NCBI GenBank assembly: GCA_002505495.1
Contig: DAVI01000119.1
Span: 1 to 25,801 of the forward strand
DNA length: 25,801 nucleotides
Reading direction: 5' to 3'
Origin: Euryarchaeota archaeon UBA59
GTDB lineage: Archaea > Thermoplasmatota > Poseidoniia > Poseidoniales > Thalassarchaeaceae
The notes beneath the pieces were generated by a model. That model was given only the letters and a program-made list of their open reading frames with translations. It had not been told where the DNA came from and did not search any database. The position numbers and the translations under genes are program-made. This document shows positions 18,750-25,801 of this stretch, one piece after another. Each line of letters opens with the position of its first letter. The stretch's first letter is position 1.

Positions 18750-21269
18750 GTGACTGTTGCAAGACCTGGCGTGCAGGAGAGAATCCTGTTGCATCTGCGA
18801 GATTTTGCTGACTACTCGGAAAAGGTGGAAGTCCCCTTTTCGCTATCCCAGATGGGCATTGCCAACGCGGTAGCCATCGCCCGCAGCAATGTTCCCCGCG
18901 CCATCGCGGGTCTGAAGGACCAAGGTTTGCTTGTCGAGAGGCAAGCGCATGTCACCGGCGTGACACGCAAGCGAAAGGCCTACTTTTTGACCGACCCAGG
19001 CATGAAGTTGGCAGAGGAGACTTGGGAGCGGCTTTCAGCCCATCCGATTCGACTCATCGACCAAGATGGTGCTACAGATTCAACCACCCTCGCCGCCGCT
19101 GTTGAGGCCGCTCCTTTCACGATACGGGCGGTTGACGTCCTTCGCTATCTCGATGAGAATGGCGTTGTGGACCTGCGCGCCCTGACACCGGACCTAATCG
19201 AGAGAGACCTCGCGAAACATGTCGAGAAGCAACTTGTCACCTCACTTGAAGATCTGCCGCGGGTCCGTTCGTTCTTCGGCCGGGAAAACGAATTGAAGAC
19301 AATGATAGACCTCATAGATGCCCGTTCGACCACGATATTGGTCCCCGGAATCGCTGGCATCGGGAAGACTGCCCTCGCTGGAAAAATGATTGAAATGTTC
19401 ACTCACAAGAGAAATCTCCTCTACCACCGGGTTCAGGACTGGGAAGGCTCCCGGGCATTCTTGGAGTCCTGTGGGGAGTGGCTCTCAGCGATTGGAGATG
19501 ACAGTTTGACCGACTATCTCACCGCAACACCCATCCCCTCAGCCTCGATGTCAGTGGACTTGATTGTGAATTCACTGGCGACCGTGCCAGCGCTCATCAT
19601 CGTGGATGACCTGCACAAGGTGGCGGACGATGTCCTCTACTCCATCGTGCGGGGACTGACTCAGAGGATGGACGACCTCGAGGAGACCGGCTTGGTGCTT
19701 TTCTCACGCTCGTTCCAGGCGGTCGTACCTCTGCGAGACGCGGAGGGGAACATCACCACACTCGTGGTTCCACTCGACGGCCTCTCACGAGAAGCCTGTC
19801 GAAATTTCCTGCCCTCACTAGAACCGGTGGACGACGCCACTTTCCACCACATCTACGGCCTCTCAAGAGGCCATCCGCTGGTTTTGACCCTAATCAACCG
19901 CGGCTCCATCGGCTCGACATTTCACGAGACGCTGGAAATGTATGTCGAGCAAGAGATCTTCTCAAAGTTGTCCGGTGCCGAGAAGCGTCTGCTCGGTGCC
20001 CTCGCCATCTTCCGTGAGCCAATGCCGTTGGAGGCACTCATAGGGCAAGACCTTGAGACGGACCTGCTCGACGACTTGGTCGAAAAGGGCCTTGCCCGAC
20101 AGGCTGATTCGGAGATGTACGATGTCCACGACTTGATTCGTGAATTCCTCTCTCGTTCACTCGATGCGACTACCCGCGACGAGTTGCATGGCAAGGCAGT
20201 CGATTGGTATCGAGCCCGCCGTTCGCAACCTGAGGAGCAGATTGAGTTCCTCTTCCATCTGTCCAACAGCGGTGATGCCGACGAGTTGGGCAGAGAGATT
20301 GAGTCGACCGGGGCGGAGTTGGTGCAGACTGGCCATATTGAGTTGCTCGGTATTCTTGAGGCGTTGCAGGAGGAACAGGTCTCAGAGGAGGCATGGGCGG
20401 TCGCTTTGGAGTTGAAGGCGAACATCTTCTCACTCCAGGGGCGCTGGGATGAGGCGCAAGAGGTATACCAGGCCGCTTTGGAAATTTTTGCCAAGTCAGG
20501 TGACGATGAACTCCCCCGCGCAAGAATTCTCTCCAGCCAAGCAGACATCAGCGTCACACAAGGAGACTTGGAGGGCGGTTTGGAGATGCACCGTGAGGCA
20601 CTTGAATCGTTCATCAAGTTGGGTGACTCACAAGGTGCTGCCCGAACCTACAACAACATGGGCGTCATTTTCAGGCGACAGAAGGATACCAAGAGATCAC
20701 TCGAAGTCTACGAGAACGTCGAGGAACTATTGGATTCAGAAGACGACTACACCCTTGTCGAATCCCGAATCATATTGGCCGCAGCCCTTCTGGACATGGG
20801 GGAGATGGAGCGCGCCCGGGAGCACGCCTTCAAGGCTCACGATGAGACCCTCGCTGCTGATGATATGGCGCAACACGCTCGCGCCCGCGCGGTGCTGGGG
20901 CGGTTCTACGCCAAGACAGACGACCCGGAGTTGGCCTTGCACCACTATTCGGAAGCGCTTGAGAGGTTGGCCGAGGAGAGGGACCAGCACGCGGCGGTGG
21001 AGATTACCCTGTTACTTGGCGAAGTTCTTGTTGATGCGGGGCGCAGAGAGGAGGCGTTGGAACAATACCGAGACGCCCTCGCACTCGCAGAAGCCAACGA
21101 CTACCGCATGCTGATAGGTGAATTGCTCTCTCGATTGGGTGAGGCTGCTCCAGACAAGAGCCGACGCATGGAATACCTGCAGCGTTCGTTGACCGTGTTT
21201 AGGGAACTTGGTGCACAAGACAGGATGCGTGATGTTCAAGCGAAGGTCCATCGCGCTCTGATGGGCTAA
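18750..21269 (+). CDS. Winged-helix / STAND NTPase / TPR regulatory protein
   Basis: This 839-residue cytoplasmic protein starts at GTG 18750. Residues ~10-95 form a MarR-like winged helix (SLSQMGIANAVAIARSNVPRAI followed by a basic wing, VTRKRKAYFLT). Residues ~175-400 form a STAND/AAA-type ATPase: a FFGRENEL entry motif, Walker A GIAGIGKT (G200-T207, K206), Walker B LIIVDDLH (D286, D287) and a sensor-like LVLFSRS. The C-terminal half (~540-839) contains TPR-like helix pairs with phrases such as GRWDEAQEVYQAALEIF and GRREEALEQYRDALALA. This is the architecture of MalT/AfsR-like ATP-dependent signal-responsive regulators, except that the DNA-binding domain is at the N-terminus. It lies 59 nt after the beta-helix gene on the same strand and ends 13 nt from the convergent pilin operon, so a role in controlling surface genes is an attractive inference. 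The ligand is unknown. Confidence 0.85.
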   Translation: MTVARPGVQERILLHLRDFADYSEKVEVPFSLSQMGIANAVAIARSNVPRAIAGLKDQGLLVERQAHVTGVTRKRKAYFLTDPGMKLAEETWERLSAHPIRLIDQDGATDSTTLAAAVEAAPFTIRAVDVLRYLDENGVVDLRALTPDLIERDLAKHVEKQLVTSLEDLPRVRSFFGRENELKTMIDLIDARSTTILVPGIAGIGKTALAGKMIEMFTHKRNLLYHRVQDWEGSRAFLESCGEWLSAIGDDSLTDYLTATPIPSASMSVDLIVNSLATVPALIIVDDLHKVADDVLYSIVRGLTQRMDDLEETGLVLFSRSFQAVVPLRDAEGNITTLVVPLDGLSREACRNFLPSLEPVDDATFHHIYGLSRGHPLVLTLINRGSIGSTFHETLEMYVEQEIFSKLSGAEKRLLGALAIFREPMPLEALIGQDLETDLLDDLVEKGLARQADSEMYDVHDLIREFLSRSLDATTRDELHGKAVDWYRARRSQPEEQIEFLFHLSNSGDADELGREIESTGAELVQTGHIELLGILEALQEEQVSEEAWAVALELKANIFSLQGRWDEAQEVYQAALEIFAKSGDDELPRARILSSQADISVTQGDLEGGLEMHREALESFIKLGDSQGAARTYNNMGVIFRRQKDTKRSLEVYENVEELLDSEDDYTLVESRIILAAALLDMGEMERAREHAFKAHDETLAADDMAQHARARAVLGRFYAKTDDPELALHHYSEALERLAEERDQHAAVEITLLLGEVLVDAGRREEALEQYRDALALAEANDYRMLIGELLSRLGEAAPDKSRRMEYLQRSLTVFRELGAQDRMRDVQAKVHRALMG

Positions 21270-21282
21270 CTAGCATCTGAAC

Positions 21283-21759
21283 TCAGACACCTGGTTGAGC
21301 AGTGCTCAGGGTTACTTGATTTCCTTCAAGGAGTACCCAGACGATGTCGATTCCAGCCATTTCGACCTCTCCTGAGTGGAAGGTCGAGCCCGCTCCACTG
21401 ATTGAGCGTCTAGCAGTCACAGTCGCTCCTCTGTCCTGCATGAGAAGTCCATCATCATCCAACACCATCCTAATCCCGAGATTCTCAGCCGTAGAAAGTA
21501 AGAGAGTGACCGGTTCGGCGTAGGTTACATTGCCATCCAGACGGCTCGCCTCATCAGCGCGCTCTACCGCAGCCGCAACCGCATCGAGATTGTCTATCAT
21601 CGCCTGTTCAGTCCAGGTATCCCGGCGAGAATCCTGCAAGTCGAAGGCCCAAATACTGAAGATTGAGAGGAAGCTCAAACCGAGCAGGAAGGTGAAGACA
21701 TAGCCGAGTTCGGTCGCCGCCGCAACCTCATCTTTCTGTAGGGTTCGACGGGCCGTCAT
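21283..21759 (-). CDS. Small pilin-like membrane protein, third gene of pilin operon
   Basis: This 158-residue protein has a short basic/polar start (MTARRTLQKDEVAAATE) followed by one membrane helix (~18-40, LGYVFTFLLGLSFLSIFSIWAF). That resembles the class III signal/N-terminal helix of archaeal pilin-like proteins, especially the haloarchaeal small pilin-like families whose N-terminus contains a TxLGYV phrase. The remainder is a small beta-rich external domain. Its ATG overlaps the stop of the preceding 739-residue gene by 4 nt (ATGA), so the two are translationally coupled. A prepilin peptidase site is less clear than in the two upstream proteins. It is probably a minor pilin or assembly accessory. 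The operon end faces the STAND gene end with only 13 nt between the two stop codons. Confidence 0.75.
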   Translation of the reverse strand: MTARRTLQKDEVAAATELGYVFTFLLGLSFLSIFSIWAFDLQDSRRDTWTEQAMIDNLDAVAAAVERADEASRLDGNVTYAEPVTLLLSTAENLGIRMVLDDDGLLMQDRGATVTARRSISGAGSTFHSGEVEMAGIDIVWVLLEGNQVTLSTAQPGV

Positions 21760-23975
21760 GAGATGGTCTCCGTGTGCATGCTCAACTGTGCCAGTTGCAG
21801 GTTGAATAGAATCGGCTCGCCAGCGGCGTGGTATATCGCCTCAGAACTTGAGTGGGTCAACTGAACCCATCCGACATAGTCGTCCAGCCGCTCGATGTCT
21901 CCGGGGAAGGTGAGCCAATCTGTTGAGAAGGAGAGTTCAGTCGATGCATCTGCCGCTATCGCCGAACCGTATGGCCCATCCCAGCCCCGCCTGATCTCGT
22001 AGGCGAGCACGCTGGCGAGTTGTTCCCGTTGGTCGAGTGAGACTGTCAGTTTGACATCACCGGATCCAAAGGAGGAGGTCGTCGTCGGAATCGTCAGAGG
22101 AATGGTCACTGCCAACCTCGGGCCCGGACCTTCCCGAGAGGGGGGTTGGACCAGTACTTCGGCGTGGAACTCCGGGTGGTTCGTCCCTACGAAGCCGCCG
22201 CGGAAACCGATTTCCATCCCACTCACCGAACTCTCAAATCGGTAATTCAGTCGAGGCAGGTGAGCGCCCCACGCCGATGCAAGGGTGCTGTGAGGGTCAT
22301 TTCCAACGGGTCCGAACAAGCTCACACCGACTCCGAGTGGATGTTCTCCTGAGCGCCAGGCATTGCTTACAGCGCTGTTTCCAGCCAATCCCAAATCTGC
22401 CCACGGGAGCAGCATTTCCATCCAGCCGGAGGCTCGATTGCCTACCGCGATACAGCGCTCTTCACCATCTTGACGGACTTCAAGCCAACCGTCATCTCCT
22501 GCTGATGCAATCAGCCGGTATGGTCCATCTTCGAGACCATCAGTTTTGTTCACTGCCGTGCGTGACAGACCGCTGGCGTCGGGGGTCAGCAGCACCACTT
22601 GAGAGAATGTGCTGTCATTGAGGGTGACCTGTGGGCTCACGTTACCTGCGATGGAGGTGAAGAGTGTCAGCGAAGTGGATGGAGTAGCTGGTTGCAGGAT
22701 GAATAGGACGTCGCCGCTGCTCTCCGGAGTTTGGAACGAGTGTGAGGTGCCACTTGAGTGGCCGGTGTCCAAGGCGGCAATCATCTCGAGCGAGCCGACT
22801 CTCTCAGCACCGCTTGCGCTGCTGTCGGCCAACCAGTGAATCTGGATGGGGCCCGAAGAGGTGATGGTGCCTGCACCATCCTGCCAATCTACTCGCAGGA
22901 GACCATCTCCCGGCACGGACTGATAGAGCCCGGAAATCTGGACTGATACTGGAGATGGCTGGGTGTTTTCGATCAGAACACTGCCATCTGCGCCAGGTAG
23001 AAGGAAGTCGGTTCCGGCGAAGGAGCCCCCTACATCAGGCCACATCGTGGCTCCTAAGTTCGAGTTTCCCCAGACGAGCAGAAGCCGACCGGGCAGACCC
23101 GATTCGATGGACAGGACATCTCCTGCGTTGGCGTCCCATGAGTTGCTCCATTCTGCCGGCAGTCCGGTAGTTTGGCCGCTGCCGCTCACCTCTCCCAGAC
23201 TCCATTCGACAGATGAGAGTGAATCGCTCACGAAATGGGCGGAGACCACGCCCGCTGGGAGAGGTACGGTCCACGATCGACCGGTGTCATCCTGCGGGCT
23301 AGCCAAGTCCGGTTCCACCAGAGTGGCACCCCCCACGCCTCGCTGGAACATGACGCGCAGTGGGCCATCCGAGCGAATCCAACTGTCGTCAGTTACGGTG
23401 AAGCTGCCCGACTCGCCATGAGCCAAGCCGATTTGAGCCGAACCACTACTCGATGCGAAGCTGACCTCAGTCACGTCGAGAGGCAACTGCAAGGAGGTCT
23501 GCGGAGTTATCTGCACCGTTCCATGAGTCGCTGGTAATCTGTAGTTCCACAACGCCTTTCCACTGGCCCTCAAATCAGAGTAGCAGACAGCAGAAACCTC
23601 TCCTGATGGATATCGTATCCGAACATCATCGTCCACGTCGAGCAAGTCGTCGAGCCGTAGACTTCCCTCTTCGGTGTAGGCGACCGAATACCAGGTCCCG
23701 CCGTGGCTGTAATCCCAGCCTAACTCACCGGTGTGAGGTCGAAGTGGCATGGAGGCAGAGTCACCCGGCAGCCCGGATTCCGACAACCTCACGGTTTCAA
23801 GAGCCAAGTCGGTCATCTGGCCAGCCATCGCCTGTCGCTCAATCGAACCGTGCTTCTCGTTGATTAAGGGGGTAATTGTGACCATCATGCCCGAGATGAT
23901 GGAGAGGACTCCAGCGAACAGGAGAACCGTTGCGATGGCCGCCGAAACCGCATCATCGTCCTTCCGGCGGCGCAT
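21756..23975 (-). CDS. Very large type IV pilin-like protein, second gene of pilin operon
   Basis: The 739-residue product begins MRRRKDDDA followed by the hydrophobic VSAAIATVLLFAGVLSIISGMMV. This is an archaeal class III (prepilin peptidase) signal with Ala at -1 and a pilin-type assembly helix. The long remainder is external and beta-rich, with repeated Ser/Gly-rich modules and few Cys. Ordinary archaeal pilins are about 100-250 residues, so this member is several times larger, more like a tip adhesin or a minor subunit with a grafted ectodomain. Its ATG shares one base with the TAA stop of the upstream gene (TAATG) and its stop overlaps the next gene by 4 nt, giving a strict three-gene unit. 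No pilus ATPase or prepilin peptidase is in the window. Export and cleavage are inferred from the N-terminus. Confidence 0.8.
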   Translation of the reverse strand: MRRRKDDDAVSAAIATVLLFAGVLSIISGMMVTITPLINEKHGSIERQAMAGQMTDLALETVRLSESGLPGDSASMPLRPHTGELGWDYSHGGTWYSVAYTEEGSLRLDDLLDVDDDVRIRYPSGEVSAVCYSDLRASGKALWNYRLPATHGTVQITPQTSLQLPLDVTEVSFASSSGSAQIGLAHGESGSFTVTDDSWIRSDGPLRVMFQRGVGGATLVEPDLASPQDDTGRSWTVPLPAGVVSAHFVSDSLSSVEWSLGEVSGSGQTTGLPAEWSNSWDANAGDVLSIESGLPGRLLLVWGNSNLGATMWPDVGGSFAGTDFLLPGADGSVLIENTQPSPVSVQISGLYQSVPGDGLLRVDWQDGAGTITSSGPIQIHWLADSSASGAERVGSLEMIAALDTGHSSGTSHSFQTPESSGDVLFILQPATPSTSLTLFTSIAGNVSPQVTLNDSTFSQVVLLTPDASGLSRTAVNKTDGLEDGPYRLIASAGDDGWLEVRQDGEERCIAVGNRASGWMEMLLPWADLGLAGNSAVSNAWRSGEHPLGVGVSLFGPVGNDPHSTLASAWGAHLPRLNYRFESSVSGMEIGFRGGFVGTNHPEFHAEVLVQPPSREGPGPRLAVTIPLTIPTTTSSFGSGDVKLTVSLDQREQLASVLAYEIRRGWDGPYGSAIAADASTELSFSTDWLTFPGDIERLDDYVGWVQLTHSSSEAIYHAAGEPILFNLQLAQLSMHTETIS

Positions 23976-24994
23976 TAGGAGACCTCCACCGTTTGCAGTG
24001 AGACATGGAGATCCAATTGGACATCTGACGGAATTATGGTGATACCATCGACTCCGGAGAGTCTGGCGTGTGGACCGAAGCCGCGGTAGTCCTCGACATG
24101 ACCGGAGGCGAGGTAGAGGGCGTGGTCACCAGTCCAGTGGTGGATGTACTGTGGCAGAATGGAAGGGTCGCCGGCGACATCGACTACCATGACGAGATTT
24201 CTCGCGCTGCCGTCAAAAAGTTCGGTCACACCTTTCGAGTCGAGGTGAATGTTCGTCATGTGGCGTTGTGCGCTCGCTGAGATGTCTATGTCGAGAAGAA
24301 CGAGGCTGACACGGGGCGTACCATCGAGTAGCAGGTCGTGCTGAAGGCGAGGGAACTGTCTGACTTCGATTGCATCACTTGGCAACTTTTCGACTCTTGC
24401 CCCATTCACCAAATCGACTGTAAAAGTACCGCTTGTCAGTAGATTATTGAGGCGCAGCCCATCGATTGTAATTTGCACAAATCGGTGAGAATGTACCCCG
24501 TGTATGTCTTGGACATCGATGATTATCGTACCGCTGAGGTTCGAGATGGTGTGGTTGCCCGTGCCGTTGGTAAGTGTCCACGATTCGCTGATTCCGTCGG
24601 CGGTTGCGGTCACGGTCAACGCAGTTCGATTGGTGCTGGTCACATTGATCAGGTCGCCATCCAAAACCACGACTGTCCGGTCGCTCCCTCCGAGGTCGGC
24701 CTGAATCTTCCAAGTTTCAGCGTCCCGTAGGGAATCGATTGAACGGGATATCTGAGCGTTCTGATGTACCAACCCGCCCCCTTCGGGCGATTGTGCTGCG
24801 ATGAGTATGCGGTCATTCAATTGGGTCGCGGCGACCGAGCCGGCAGACCATTCCCGATTGTCGCTGATGTCGTTGAGGAAGGGCCCGAGTAGGACGAAAA
24901 CGCCGCCGATGACGGTCACGACCATCGCCAACAACATGGTGACTCCGAGAATCTCCGAGACTGCATCCTGACGATGCTGGTGACTCCGGCGCAC
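23975..24994 (-). CDS. Type IV pilin-like protein, first gene of pilin operon
   Basis: This 339-residue protein starts at GTG (24994). Its N-terminus MRRSHQHRQDA followed by VSEILGVTMLLAMVVTVIGGVFVLLG closely matches the archaeal pilin/archaellin pattern (basic leader, Ala at the cleavage site, then a V-S-x-I-x-G-V helix). The rest (~50-339) is an external beta-rich domain with several N-x-T sequons, for example in the NRTALTV and NGTGNHTISNLSG stretches, so it could be a substrate of the AglB in this window. It is the promoter-proximal gene of the unit and shares one base with the next. A TATA-like CCATAAGAA about 25 nt upstream suggests a leaderless transcript. Whether it is a major pilin, minor pilin or other surface subunit cannot be decided. 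Confidence 0.8.
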   Translation of the reverse strand: MRRSHQHRQDAVSEILGVTMLLAMVVTVIGGVFVLLGPFLNDISDNREWSAGSVAATQLNDRILIAAQSPEGGGLVHQNAQISRSIDSLRDAETWKIQADLGGSDRTVVVLDGDLINVTSTNRTALTVTATADGISESWTLTNGTGNHTISNLSGTIIIDVQDIHGVHSHRFVQITIDGLRLNNLLTSGTFTVDLVNGARVEKLPSDAIEVRQFPRLQHDLLLDGTPRVSLVLLDIDISASAQRHMTNIHLDSKGVTELFDGSARNLVMVVDVAGDPSILPQYIHHWTGDHALYLASGHVEDYRGFGPHARLSGVDGITIIPSDVQLDLHVSLQTVEVS

Positions 24995-25012
24995 AAACCC
25001 TACTGATTCTTC

Positions 25013-25024
25013 CTGTTCTTATGG
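25013..25024 (-). promoter_or_regulatory. TATA-like element of the pilin operon
   Basis: On the minus strand CCATAAGAACAG (25024 to 25013) is centred about 25 nt before the GTG start at 24994, the spacing expected for a leaderless archaeal transcript. The match to a TATA box is weak, so this is a positional inference. Confidence 0.3.
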
Positions 25025-25032
25025 CTTCGCAG

Positions 25033-25049
25033 CCTCGGCTACGCCGAGG
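25033..25049. repeat. Perfect 7-bp hairpin upstream of the pilin operon
   Basis: CCTCGGC (25033-25039), a TAC loop and GCCGAGG (25043-25049) form a compact GC-rich hairpin. It lies just upstream of the likely pilin promoter and could be an operator-like site. No T-tract follows on either strand, so a terminator is unlikely. Confidence 0.5.
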
Positions 25050-25207
25050 AGGCCAATTGGAATCCCATCGATGCTGCGCATCGAATCACCCTCAGTCAGT
25101 TCCAATACGAACTAAATCGGAACAAATTCCATTCGTTGGTTGAGCGCGGTTCAGACGCCCAAGGATTAGCAGTGGGATGGGTAGTCACTCAAAGGACGCA
25201 CTGAAAG

Positions 25208-25268
25208 CCCTTTGAATTCAATATCTGTTTCAAAGGGTATTCGGATAGACCCTTTCGAAATATCCGAA
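25208..25268 (-). repeat. Tandem and mutually exclusive inverted repeats downstream of the kinase gene
   Basis: CCCTTTGAA (25208-25216) pairs perfectly with TTCAAAGGG (25229-25237), and TTCGGATA (25240-25247) pairs perfectly with TATCCGAA (25261-25268). The loop of the second hairpin contains CCCTTT (25250-25255), which can also pair with AAAGGG of the first. Two alternative structures are therefore possible. The cluster lies 50-110 nt after the kinase stop on the minus strand, consistent with a 3'-end or terminator-like element, or with operator sites for the pilin operon. Confidence 0.55.
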
Positions 25269-25317
25269 CCCGATTATTCGCTGTAAACTTCAGAGATTAT
25301 TTTCTCAAGACCAAAAT

Positions 25318-25801
25318 CTAGGATTCATCATCTCTTACAAGTTCAAGTATTTGCTCCGCCACCAGCCGCGCATCATTATTGCGAAGGCTGTTTCGTGTTA
25401 CTGTGGATTGTGCATACTTTTCATACAACGGCTGCCTTTCGATAAATAACTGCTCGAATGTCTTACCCTCAATACGCATCAAAGGCACAGGACCACGCGC
25501 ATCAAAACGGCCCTTGATAACATCAATACGATCTTCAATATAGACAACATGAGCAAACTCTGCGATTTTACGCATCACATCTTGATCATAAATAACGCTA
25601 GCACCAGTATCAATGACCTTACCTGATAAATCACCCAACTTCATGAAAACATCTTTCTCGATCCTCAAGAAATCATCATCAGAAAGGTCCTGGTATCTCT
25701 TACCCTCCTGATTCGCCTGCTCAGCGATGAGTTTGTCTGTCTCCATGTATTCATAATTTGAAATTGCTGCTATTTTTTTACCGATATAGCTTTTACCAAC
25801 C
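25318..25801 (-). CDS. P-loop kinase resembling shikimate kinase, N-terminus beyond right edge
   Basis: The minus-strand frame stays open to the right edge, so this gene is truncated by the window. The ATG at 25746 is internal, because upstream in-frame codons read VGKSYIGKKIA, the end of a Walker A loop. Then come ETDK (like the D-x-D of shikimate kinases), FLRIEKDVF (like FRxxE, whose Arg binds shikimate), a LID-like RGPVPLM and ERQPLYEKYA (like the family's ERxPLY). These place it in the AroK/AroL-type shikimate kinase family, which phosphorylates shikimate in aromatic amino-acid synthesis. The family's Gly-Gly-Gly substrate loop here reads TGAS (25597-25605), so the substrate may differ. 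Most archaea use an unrelated GHMP-type shikimate kinase. GC is about 41% over the last 480 bases, with AT-ending codons unlike carS or the STAND gene, suggesting transfer or an assembly join. Confidence 0.7.
   Translation of the reverse strand, partial: VGKSYIGKKIAAISNYEYMETDKLIAEQANQEGKRYQDLSDDDFLRIEKDVFMKLGDLSGKVIDTGASVIYDQDVMRKIAEFAHVVYIEDRIDVIKGRFDARGPVPLMRIEGKTFEQLFIERQPLYEKYAQSTVTRNSLRNNDARLVAEQILELVRDDES

Larger units (their letters stand above)
24995..25317. other. 323-base intergenic spacer with several inverted repeats
   Basis: This is the only gap longer than 300 bases. It runs from the pilin operon start to the kinase stop codon, both on the minus strand. From left to right it holds the weak pilin TATA, a GC-rich hairpin (25033-25049) and a tandem set of inverted repeats (25208-25268). 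Composition becomes AT-richer towards the kinase. A 40-codon plus-strand frame (25021-25143) is present but has no support as a gene. Confidence 0.6.

Noticed and set aside
19922..21114. Frames of 231 codons (minus, 19922-20617) and 221 codons (plus, 20449-21114) overlapping the TPR half of the STAND gene
   Set aside because: They are compositionally biased shadows (Ser/Arg/Trp-rich) within a long, motif-supported gene.
25021..25143. Possible 40-residue plus-strand small gene
   Set aside because: It overlaps the pilin promoter region and GC-rich hairpin, has no ribosome-binding context and its Arg/Cys-rich product resembles nothing known.
25318..25746. Kinase gene taken as complete, starting at ATG 25746
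   Set aside because: The frame remains open upstream and encodes the Walker A end VGKSYIG, so the true start is beyond the window.
1..25801. tRNA, rRNA, CRISPR arrays, transposases
   Set aside because: No tRNA-like cloverleaf, rRNA stretch, regularly spaced repeats or transposase-like protein was seen on either strand. A covariance-model search would be needed for a firm negative.

Overview
The window looks like an archaeal genome, most likely a marine Thermoplasmatota lineage such as Poseidoniia (Marine Group II/III). This is an inference from gene content: a CDP-archaeol synthase (ether-lipid synthesis), an AglB/STT3 oligosaccharyltransferase, three proteins with archaeal type IV pilin-like N-termini, and large secreted beta-rich proteins. 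No 16S rRNA or other marker is present, so the taxonomy is not proven. Genes are densely packed. Most of the window has moderate to high GC, while the last ~480 bases are about 41% GC by hand count.

Layout. Positions 1-854 (minus strand) hold the 5' part of a secreted surface protein that runs off the left edge. It diverges from a short plus-strand run of housekeeping genes: carS (938-1621) and purD (1667-2935). A 9.6 kb plus-strand gene (3044-12649) follows. It encodes an AglB-type oligosaccharyltransferase carrying an extra multi-spanning N-terminal module and a roughly 1,800-residue sequon-rich extracellular extension that ends in a second membrane anchor. Next come a membrane-anchored subtilisin-like protease (12841-14139), a 1455-residue parallel beta-helix surface protein with a C-terminal anchor and a distinctive cytoplasmic tail (14323-18690), and a winged-helix/STAND ATPase/TPR protein (18750-21269). 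Converging on these is a tightly overlapping minus-strand operon of three pilin-like proteins (24994 to 21283). After a 323-base spacer with unusual inverted repeats, the right edge carries a truncated, AT-richer P-loop kinase resembling shikimate kinase (25801 to 25318).

How the genes may work together. From AglB to the pilin operon, nearly every product is exported or membrane-anchored: a glycosylation enzyme, a protease facing the outside, a beta-helix protein, pilin-like subunits, and one cytoplasmic signal-transducing ATPase with a DNA-binding head. The simplest reading is a cell-envelope or adhesion module in which AglB modifies surface proteins, the protease processes them and the STAND protein regulates them. 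That joint role is inferred from gene order alone. The most unusual object is the oligosaccharyltransferase fused to its own giant glycosylatable ectodomain.
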